Positions 5,747 through 11,837 of a stretch of DNA of 13,814 nucleotides are shown piece by piece. Each line of letters begins with the position of its first letter. Position 1 is the stretch's first letter. The stretch spans positions 1-13,814 of the forward strand of contig URST01000058.1 in NCBI GenBank assembly GCA_900550585.1. The letters are read 5' to 3'. Under the pieces are notes generated by a model. The model was not told where the DNA came from. It made no database searches and worked only from the letters and a program-made list of their open reading frames with translations. The DNA is from an uncultured Eubacteriales bacterium (lineage in GTDB: Bacteria; Bacillota; Clostridia; Oscillospirales; Oscillospiraceae). The translations under genes and the position numbers were made by a program.

Positions 5747-7471
5747 ATGATGACAGCAAAGGAGAATTTTCTGGAGCTTTTGAAGCCGGACGGCCAGCCG
5801 GAGCGGCAGCTGCGGCAGTATGGGGCGCTGCATATGTGTCTGAACGACCCGGCCAACACATACCTGCGGGGCAACCGGAAACGGGGCACCGTCAGCGTGG
5901 ACCGCTGGGGCACCACCATCAGCTTTCCGGAGGACGCGCCCGGCCCCATGCCGGTGACGGGGGACGGTCTGGCGGTGTGTCCGGACGTGACCCGGTGGCG
6001 GGAGACGGTACACGCCCCGGATCTGGCGGCCAACTGCACCGAGGGGTGGGCGGCCTGCCGGGAGCAGGCCCGGGCTGCCTGCGGTGAAGAAAAGCTGCTG
6101 GCGGGGTTCATGGGTACCGGCATCTTCGAGCAGTGCCACTTCCTCATGGGCTTTGAGGACACGCTGACCAACCTCTATGAGCATCCGCAGGAGATGCACG
6201 AGCTGATCGAGTACATCACGGAGTACCGGCTGGGCTATGTGAAGCTGCTCATCGACGGCCTGCAGCCGGATGTCATCTTTTCCCACGACGACTGGGGCAC
6301 CAAGGATGCCCTGTTCATGAAGCCGGAGATGTGGCGGGAATTTTTCAAGGAGCCGTACCGCCGGTTCTATGGATACATCCGTTCGCGGGGCTGCATCGCC
6401 ATCCACCACGCCGACTCCTATCTGGCGCCCATCGTGGACGACATGGCGGAGATCGGCATCCAGGTGTGGCAGGGCGTGCTGCCGGAGAACGATATTCCCG
6501 CCCTGCAGCGGCACCTGAAGGGAAAGCTGGTGCTGATGGGCGGCATGGGCGCGGCCATCGACCGGGCGGACGCCTCACCGGAGGAGATACGGGCCTACGC
6601 GGACCGGGTGCTGGCGGACTGCTGTCCGCTGGGGCATTTCATCCCCTCCATCACCTACGGCCTGCCGGGGGCGGTGTATCCCCATGTGGACACCTATATC
6701 GACGAGGCCATCGACGCCTACAACGCCAGACTGCATCTGCCGCGGTTCGATGTGCCGCCGGTGCCCCGGCGTGTGCTGGAGGGCACGGCAGGCGGTGCGG
6801 CGGCGGAGGGAACGGCGGATGCCGGGGAGGGCGTGCTGGCGCAGCTGGCCGCCGCCCTGCAGCGGGGGCAGCGGAAGAAGGTGCTGACTCTGTGTCAGGA
6901 GGCATTGGCTCAGGGCCTGACGCCCCAGGAGATCCTGTCCGGCGGGCTGGTGCGGGGCATGGACCAGCTGGGCGAGGATTTCTCCGCCAGCCGGGTATTT
7001 GTGCCGGAGATGCTGATGGCCGCCCGGTGCATGCAGGCGGCGCTGGCTGAGCTGAAGCCCCTGATGGCCGGCGGCAGCGGCGAAAAGCTGGGCCGGGCCT
7101 GCATCGGTACGGTGCGGGGCGACATGCACGACATCGGTAAGAATCTGGTGAAGATCATGATGGAGGGCAGCGGCATCGAGGTGGTGGATCTGGGTGTGGA
7201 TGTATCGCCGGAGCAGTTTGTGGAGACGGCGCTGGAACAGAACTGCGGCGTCATCGCCTGCTCGTCCCTGCTGACCACCACCATGCAGGAGATGCGGGAT
7301 GTGGTGCGTCTGGCAGAGGAGAAGGGCATCCGCCACCGGGTGAAGATCTTCGTGGGCGGCGCGCCCATCAGCCAGAGCTTCTGCGATGAGATCGGCGCGG
7401 ACGTGTACACCGAGGACGCGGCGGCCGCCGCCCGTGCGGCTGCGGCGGCGCTGCGGGAGGAAAAACAATGA
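5747..7471 (+). CDS. Fused UroD-type methyltransferase and corrinoid-binding protein (574 aa)
   Basis: Cytoplasmic methyl-transfer protein with a methyltransferase and its cobalamin carrier in one chain. Residues 1-340 form a uroporphyrinogen-decarboxylase-like barrel (VIFSHDDWGTKDALFMKPEMW, then FIPSITYGLPGAVYPHVD). It belongs to the MtaA/MtbA-like methyltransferase side of the family, not haem synthesis. Residues 341-362 are an Ala/Gly linker. Residues 363-440 are the helical cap (SGGLVRGMDQLGEDFSASRVFVPEML). Residues 450-570 are a Rossmann-type B12 domain with RGDMHDIGKN, where His461 should be the lower cobalt ligand (DxHxxG), plus CSSLLTTTM and VGGAPIS. The barrel lacks the His-x-Cys zinc motif of MtaA/MtbA and shows IHHADSY (His221, Asp223) at a plausible equivalent. 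GAGGTG at 5733-5738 is 8 nt before the ATG; a second ATG follows at once. It faces away from a homocysteine methyltransferase, its likely acceptor partner. Substrate is unknown; methoxy compounds or methylamines are guesses. Confidence 0.9.
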   Translation: MMTAKENFLELLKPDGQPERQLRQYGALHMCLNDPANTYLRGNRKRGTVSVDRWGTTISFPEDAPGPMPVTGDGLAVCPDVTRWRETVHAPDLAANCTEGWAACREQARAACGEEKLLAGFMGTGIFEQCHFLMGFEDTLTNLYEHPQEMHELIEYITEYRLGYVKLLIDGLQPDVIFSHDDWGTKDALFMKPEMWREFFKEPYRRFYGYIRSRGCIAIHHADSYLAPIVDDMAEIGIQVWQGVLPENDIPALQRHLKGKLVLMGGMGAAIDRADASPEEIRAYADRVLADCCPLGHFIPSITYGLPGAVYPHVDTYIDEAIDAYNARLHLPRFDVPPVPRRVLEGTAGGAAAEGTADAGEGVLAQLAAALQRGQRKKVLTLCQEALAQGLTPQEILSGGLVRGMDQLGEDFSASRVFVPEMLMAARCMQAALAELKPLMAGGSGEKLGRACIGTVRGDMHDIGKNLVKIMMEGSGIEVVDLGVDVSPEQFVETALEQNCGVIACSSLLTTTMQEMRDVVRLAEEKGIRHRVKIFVGGAPISQSFCDEIGADVYTEDAAAAARAAAAALREEKQ

Positions 7472-7475
7472 AAAC

Positions 7476-7521
7476 ACAAAAAGACAGCTCCCTGCTGCGC
7501 AGCAGGGAGCTGTCTTTTTGT
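7476..7521. terminator. Bidirectional terminator between corrinoid gene and cohesin operon
   Basis: A perfect 46-nt palindrome centred between 7498 and 7499, with core AGACAGCTCCCTGCTGC and A5/T5 tracts on the outer sides. It starts 5 bp after the plus-strand TGA (7469-7471). Its last base is the last base of the minus-strand TAA (7523-7521). It should end transcription from both directions. Confidence 0.95.
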
Positions 7522-9143
7522 TACATATCGTGGATATCCTTCAGCAGATCCTCCAGAGACATGGTGCGGACATCCGCTTCGTCCTTGGGCGCGGGCGGGT
7601 CAGCCAGCGTCCGGTCCACCGTTTCCTCCACCACATCGCGGACGGGAGCGGCGGTCTGCTGGGGCGCGGCCTTGGGCGCGGGAGGCGCCGCAGGCTCGTC
7701 ATCGTCCAGCGGAATGTCGAAATCCGCCCAGTTCCGGGCCGGGGGCGCGGCCTTCTTTACCGGTGCCGGCTCACGGGGCACGATGCGGGGCAGGGGGCGG
7801 GAACGCTCCTGTGACGGGGCGGGGCGGTGCTCCTCCCGGCGGTCGCGGTCGTGTCCGCGGTCGCGGCGGGGGCGGCGGTCATCCCGGTCAGGGGGATCGT
7901 CAGGCCCGTCAGAGCCGTCACTGCCGCCGGTGCTGCGGCCGATAAACAGGCCCAGCAGGAACAGCAGGCCGGCCACCAGCACCATGCCGCCGATGATAGC
8001 CACCGAGGTGCGGACCTCGCCCAGCAGGGGCAGCTTGACGTTCAGGGGGATCTCAAGCATGGGGACCTCCGGCTCCGGTTCAGGCTCCGGCTCGGGGGCC
8101 GGCTCCGGAATGGTGACGGCGGGCACCGTGCCGGTGTACTGGGGCATGCGCACCACATGGATGGTGTACTCCGCCTTGGTGGTCTTGTCCTCGGCGGTGC
8201 AGGTGACGGTCACCAGGTTGTCGCCCTCCTTGTCGATGGCGATGTCGCCGGTGCCGCTGATGCCGCTGGCCTTGCTGTCATTGGCGGCGGCGGAGAGCGT
8301 CACCTGCTTCGTCTCAAAGGGGACGTAGGCGATGTAATCCGTGACGCTGCTGCTGAAGGCGGGGCTGAGAGCCGCGCCCTCGATGCCCAGCTGGGACAGC
8401 GTGGCGTCGGAGGAGGGCTTATAGTTGGGGTCCTGCTCCCGCGTGACCTCGATGGTGTAGGTGCGGGTGGCGCCGCTGGCGGCAGTGACCTTCAGGGTCA
8501 CGGTGTTGAGTCCCACAGCCAGCTGGGTGCCGCTGATGGAGACGGTCTGGGTCTTGTCGGCACGGTTGTAGTCCAGGTTCAGTTTTTCCACACTGTACGG
8601 CACCTTGGCGGTGTAGTATGTGGTGTTGGCGGAGAACGCCGGGTTCAGCGTGAAATTGCCGGCAATGATGGCGGACAGGGAGCAGTTGTCGCTGGGTGCG
8701 CCGGCCACCTTGCCCGACCAGGAGGCCGAGCCGACGTCGATATCGCTGTCGCCGTCGGAGGCCACGATGTTGTCAAAGCTGGCGCTGAGCGCCGTGTCGG
8801 CCGCTGTGCCGGAGGCCACCTTCAGCGTGACGGTGATGACGGCGCCGCTGGCGCTGGACGTGCCGTAGACGCTGAAGTGGTTCTGGTTCACCAGAATGCT
8901 CCAGCCGCTGACGGAGCAGGTGTAGTTGGTAAAGGTCAGGTTGCTGCCGCAGTTGAGATCCGCCGTCAGGCCGTAGATCTTGCTGTCCACGGACAGGGTC
9001 AGCGTCACGGAATTGCCGGCCTGCACACTGCTGCTGCCGGAGAGCGAGGCACCGGCGGCGTAGGCCTGCCGGGGCAGGAGGGTCAGTACCAGCAGGACGG
9101 CGGCTGTCAGGGACAGCGCGGTGCGAAGGAGTCTGTTTTTCAT
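7521..9143 (-). CDS. Membrane-anchored cohesin-like/cadherin-like surface protein with charged cytoplasmic tail (540 aa)
   Basis: Predicted surface receptor or scaffold. Residues 1-29 are a signal peptide ending AYA. Residues about 32-146 resemble a cohesin domain: SSVQAGNSVTLTLSVD, IYGLTADLNCG, GAVITVTLKVASGTAADTALS and DNIVASDGD follow the usual strand order. Residues 154-235 and 246-332 are two cadherin-like beta-sandwich repeats, both with the LSxxxxxxxxLxPAFSxxxTxY pattern and ending in YTIEVTR or YTIHVVR. Residues 346-360 are a Pro/Glu linker, residues 378-402 one transmembrane helix, and residues 403-540 a tail rich in Arg, Asp and Pro ending SLEDLLKDIHDM. There is no sortase signal; the helix is the anchor. 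GGAGG lies 6 nt before the start, 14 bp after the stop of the dockerin gene, so the two are one operon. The likely job is to hold the dockerin protein at the cell surface. Cohesin identity is by pattern only; another beta-sandwich is possible. Confidence 0.85.
   Translation of the reverse strand: MKNRLLRTALSLTAAVLLVLTLLPRQAYAAGASLSGSSSVQAGNSVTLTLSVDSKIYGLTADLNCGSNLTFTNYTCSVSGWSILVNQNHFSVYGTSSASGAVITVTLKVASGTAADTALSASFDNIVASDGDSDIDVGSASWSGKVAGAPSDNCSLSAIIAGNFTLNPAFSANTTYYTAKVPYSVEKLNLDYNRADKTQTVSISGTQLAVGLNTVTLKVTAASGATRTYTIEVTREQDPNYKPSSDATLSQLGIEGAALSPAFSSSVTDYIAYVPFETKQVTLSAAANDSKASGISGTGDIAIDKEGDNLVTVTCTAEDKTTKAEYTIHVVRMPQYTGTVPAVTIPEPAPEPEPEPEPEVPMLEIPLNVKLPLLGEVRTSVAIIGGMVLVAGLLFLLGLFIGRSTGGSDGSDGPDDPPDRDDRRPRRDRGHDRDRREEHRPAPSQERSRPLPRIVPREPAPVKKAAPPARNWADFDIPLDDDEPAAPPAPKAAPQQTAAPVRDVVEETVDRTLADPPAPKDEADVRTMSLEDLLKDIHDM
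8064..8105 (-). repeat. Pro-Glu repeat linker coding region
   Basis: In-frame hexamer-type repeat encoding PEPAPEPEPEPEPE (residues 347-360), between the extracellular beta-sandwiches and the membrane helix. It is a likely extended spacer crossing part of the cell wall, and prone to length change by slippage. Confidence 0.8.
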
Positions 9144-9157
9144 GCGTTACCTCCCAC

Positions 9158-11596
9158 TCAGATGGTGCGCTGCCCCACGGTGACCTGGGCGGCCTGCACC
9201 ACGTCGGTGATGGTGATGCGCCCGTCGCCGTTGATGTCGGCAGCCTTCATGGCGGCTTCGTCCAGATCGCCGGCGCCTGCGGCGTAATTCTGCAGCTTCA
9301 CCACGTCGGTGATGGTGATGCGTCCGTCACCGGTGACATCGCCGGTGACCACGATGGTCAGTCTGGTGCTGTCGCTGACAGCGGTCATGCCCGTGCCCAC
9401 ATAGCCGGAGGTGACCTCGGTCTTGCCGTCATACACGGTGTAGCCGGAGGTGTTCAGGGCCTTGACGGAGGTCTCGGGGGCGATGCCGGTCAGGAAGGCG
9501 CCGGCGGGCGTGCCGGGGTCGGTGCCGCCGCCATTGCCGCCATTGCCATTGCCGCCGGAGTTGGCGGTTTTGGTGAACTGGGCGGTGTAGGTGATGTCGG
9601 TGCGGCCCATATAGGTGGCGCCGGCGGTAAAGGTCTCACCGTTCTGGTCCACCCACTGCTTGAAGCTGTAGGTATATGTGCTGTCCGCCGCCTTGACAGG
9701 GTTGGGCGGCGCGGTGACAAGGTCGCCCTTGGACAGCTTGAACGTGCGCACCACGGTGTCGTCCACCTTAAAGGTGACGGTGTGGAGATCGCCGAACTTG
9801 GCGTACAGCGTGTGGTTGGAGGCGGCCACCGGGGAGTTGGGAGAGACCTCCGTGCCGTCCCCGCGGAACCAGCCCTGGAAACCGGCCTCCTCCACGGCGG
9901 GCAGTTCGCCGTAGGTGTCGGTCAGGTTATACACGCGGCTCTCGATCACCGTTTCACCCACCTGGAAGGCCACGATGTATTCCTCATCGGTGAGGCCGCC
10001 GGGATCGGGGTTGGTGTTGACATCCACGGTGAAGCGGCTCTCCGCCAGTGTCACCGTGCCGGCCGCGTTGGTGCCGGTGATGGTCATGGTGTACTGGCCG
10101 GCGCTGAGCTTACTGAAGGCGCAGGCGCTGTCCAGATTCCACAGGTCGTAGTAATACGCGGTGCCCTTGATGCTGCTGGAGGCGGTGAAGCCGGTGCTGC
10201 CGTTGGAAGAGACCACCTTCACCATGATGCTGGAGATGGGCATACTGCTGGTGACCACACCGCGCATGGGATAGGAGGACTTGCCGGATACCAGCTGGGT
10301 GGTGAAGTCCTCGCTGCTGGGGTAGAACATGCCCTCCGTGTTCCAGGTGCTGCCGATGGCGGAGAACTGGAGTCCGGTGGCGGCGCTGCTGTCCGATGTG
10401 GTGGTCACGGACTTGGCGCCCAGCGCCAGCATGCGGCCTGTGCCGCGGTTCTTCAGGTAATAGGTGCCGTCGCCCACCAGCTGCCACATCTGGTCGTTGC
10501 CGGAGGTGGGGGAGGCAAGCGTCACCTTGCCGTTGGCGTCGGCCAGACGCTTGCCGCCGATGCTCAGGGTGTAGTAGCCGCTGGCGTAATAGGTCAGCTG
10601 GACCGCTGCGGCGTCGGCGGTCTTGACCAGACCGGACAGGTTGGCGGCCAGCGCCTGATCGGTGGCGCCGTGGGGGGAGATGCGGTAGTCGCCGTCAGCC
10701 AGAGGGGCTTCGGAGTTGGCGTACAGCATCACCAGCGCGTCCGCCGGCTCGTTGACGTGCAGGCGGCGGTAGACACTGAGCTGCACGTCGCCGGAATTGC
10801 CGCTGAAATAGGCCATGGACTCGCCGTCCACGCCGTATTTTTCGGCGGTATCGCCGGACATGCGCTTCTTCGTGTCCGCCTCGGGCGCGGTGCTCAGGCG
10901 GCTGCACTCGTCGTAGATGGCCTGGATCAGCTGGGCCTCGCTCTGGTTCTGGAAGCCGCCCAGCTTGTCGAAGGCGCGGAGCACCACGCCGGTGGCGCCG
11001 CTGCGGCCGTCGCTGCTGTTGGCACCGCGGATCACGCCGGCGCCGTGGTGCACGCTGCGGCTCCACAGCACGTTGCGCAGCGCCATGGAGTAATCGTTCA
11101 GGTCAAAGCTGGGGACGGCGGCCTTCAGGTTGTTCAGCAGGTCCGCATAGGCGTGGGTCTCCCAGTAGTCCTTCTGGGCCTGGGTGAACTCCTCCGGATA
11201 GTCGTCGCCGATGCTGCGCCAGGTGGCGTTGAAGTTGCTGCCGTAGCCGGGGGCGTACTGTCCCTTGACGTTATAGGCGTAGGCATCGTACAGCCTGTCG
11301 CCCATATAGCGGTAGATGGAGCCGGACTTGAACTCCTGCAGCCACTGGACGAAGCTCAGCGGCGTGCCGGCATTGCTGGCAAACATGTAGATGCCGTAGG
11401 ACGTGCCGCCCAGGTCGCCCTCCACCGTGGAGTAGTAGCCGGGGTCGGCGTTGTTGCCCGTTTCATAGTACTGGCTCAGGTCGCCCAGCTCCGCGTCCAG
11501 CCAGTTTTTGCTGGCGGCCATCAGCGCGGTGGCCAGCAGGCTCAGCGTCACCGCGGCGGCCAGCACCGCAGCAGCGCCTTGTTTCATCCATTTCAT
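9158..11596 (-). CDS. Secreted multidomain hydrolase-like protein with C-terminal type I dockerin (812 aa)
   Basis: Residues 1-28 are a signal peptide (MKWMKQGAAAVLAAAVTLSL...). Residues 30-300 form an N-terminal domain with EGDLGGTSYGIYMFASNAGT (Glu59 onward), which recalls the GD-GG-SYG-Y domains of phage and type VI peptidoglycan hydrolases; catalysis is inferred. Residues 302-414 look like a ricin-type beta-trefoil (QMWQL, GTYYLKNRGTGRMLAL), 415-527 an Ig-like fold, and 539-677 two InlB/Flg_new-type repeats (FQGWFRGDG, FKQWVDQNG). A Gly/Asn linker (678-699) leads to a short beta module (VYDGKTEVTSGYVGTGM), then a dockerin at 751-810 with two EF-hand-like loops, DVTGDGRITITD and DINGDGRITITD. 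The start at 11596 is chosen because the signal peptide begins there and AGGGTG lies 6 nt upstream; an ATG at 11665 would add an unlikely extension. It probably binds and cuts a glycan or peptidoglycan while held by the cohesin protein encoded 14 bp downstream. Confidence 0.88.
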   Translation of the reverse strand: MKWMKQGAAAVLAAAVTLSLLATALMAASKNWLDAELGDLSQYYETGNNADPGYYSTVEGDLGGTSYGIYMFASNAGTPLSFVQWLQEFKSGSIYRYMGDRLYDAYAYNVKGQYAPGYGSNFNATWRSIGDDYPEEFTQAQKDYWETHAYADLLNNLKAAVPSFDLNDYSMALRNVLWSRSVHHGAGVIRGANSSDGRSGATGVVLRAFDKLGGFQNQSEAQLIQAIYDECSRLSTAPEADTKKRMSGDTAEKYGVDGESMAYFSGNSGDVQLSVYRRLHVNEPADALVMLYANSEAPLADGDYRISPHGATDQALAANLSGLVKTADAAAVQLTYYASGYYTLSIGGKRLADANGKVTLASPTSGNDQMWQLVGDGTYYLKNRGTGRMLALGAKSVTTTSDSSAATGLQFSAIGSTWNTEGMFYPSSEDFTTQLVSGKSSYPMRGVVTSSMPISSIMVKVVSSNGSTGFTASSSIKGTAYYYDLWNLDSACAFSKLSAGQYTMTITGTNAAGTVTLAESRFTVDVNTNPDPGGLTDEEYIVAFQVGETVIESRVYNLTDTYGELPAVEEAGFQGWFRGDGTEVSPNSPVAASNHTLYAKFGDLHTVTFKVDDTVVRTFKLSKGDLVTAPPNPVKAADSTYTYSFKQWVDQNGETFTAGATYMGRTDITYTAQFTKTANSGGNGNGGNGGGTDPGTPAGAFLTGIAPETSVKALNTSGYTVYDGKTEVTSGYVGTGMTAVSDSTRLTIVVTGDVTGDGRITITDVVKLQNYAAGAGDLDEAAMKAADINGDGRITITDVVQAAQVTVGQRTI
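9197..9322 (-). repeat. 24-bp identical direct repeat within the dockerin coding region
   Basis: The 24 bases at 9197-9220 and at 9299-9322 are identical on the plus strand, with a period of 102 bp. They encode RITITDVV in the two dockerin calcium-loop repeats. Identity reaches the nucleotide level, not only the protein, so it points to a recent internal duplication, gene conversion or tight constraint. Confidence 0.9.
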
Positions 11597-11632
11597 CGCA
11601 TACACCCTGCCTTTGTAAAAGAATCGGTAGAG

Positions 11633-11648
11633 CGGTGCAGAAGCACCG
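11633..11648 (-). other. Small leader hairpin upstream of the dockerin operon
   Basis: CGGTGC (11633-11638) and GCACCG (11643-11648) form a perfect 6-bp stem with a 4-nt loop, midway in the leader between the predicted start near 11670 and the ATG at 11596. It may only stabilise the mRNA; it is not next to the ribosome site. Confidence 0.3.
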
Positions 11649-11676
11649 GCTGATTTACATAACAATAATCATTGAC

Positions 11677-11705
11677 AGTATACCATCGGTTTTTGTCGTT
11701 GTCTA
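11677..11705 (-). promoter_or_regulatory. Sigma-A type promoter of the dockerin-cohesin operon
   Basis: On the minus strand, TAGACA (11705-11700), a 17-bp spacer, and TATACT (11682-11677). Each box is 5 of 6 to consensus. Transcription should start near 11670, giving a leader of about 74 nt before the ATG at 11596. The same region reads TTGACA on the plus strand at 11672-11677, but no -10 follows at the right distance. Confidence 0.7.
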
Positions 11706-11768
11706 CCTGAAAAGCGGGAGAAACACAAAAAATATGAAAAATTTGTCAGCGCCACCACAATATTTGGG

Positions 11769-11797
11769 TAGAAATGCGGGGAGAAATATCGTATAAT
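11769..11797 (+). promoter_or_regulatory. Promoter of the SH3/TIM-barrel glycoside-hydrolase-like gene
   Basis: TAGAAA (11769-11774, 4 of 6), a 17-bp spacer, and a perfect TATAAT (11792-11797). Start should be near 11804. This excludes an in-frame ATG at 11796, which lies inside the -10 box, and supports translation from the ATG at 11838. AAGGAGAG at 11822-11829 lies 8 nt before that ATG. Confidence 0.7.
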
Positions 11798-11837
11798 GAC
11801 CTGCACGAGATCAAAAAGCACAAGGAGAGCTACGCTT

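Noticed and set aside
7827..9287. 486-codon plus-strand open frame opposite the cohesin gene
   Set aside because: Crosses the junction of two minus-strand genes and has no recognisable domain or start signal.
7521..11596. Sortase-anchored surface proteins as substrates of the nearby sortase
   Set aside because: Neither protein ends in a sorting motif plus hydrophobic and basic tail; one ends in a dockerin, the other in a charged tail after an internal membrane helix.
9782..11653. 623-codon plus-strand open frame opposite the dockerin gene
   Set aside because: Low-complexity Gly/Ala/Val translation with no motif. The opposite strand has a signal peptide, dockerin loops and a proper ribosome site.
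11597..11665. N-terminal extension of the dockerin protein to the ATG at 11665
   Set aside because: It would put 23 unlikely residues before a clean signal peptide. The ATG lies almost at the predicted transcription start, and AGGGTG points to 11596.
11672..11700. Plus-strand promoter beginning with TTGACA at 11672
   Set aside because: No TATAAT-like box follows at 16-19 bp; the bases are explained by the minus-strand promoter.
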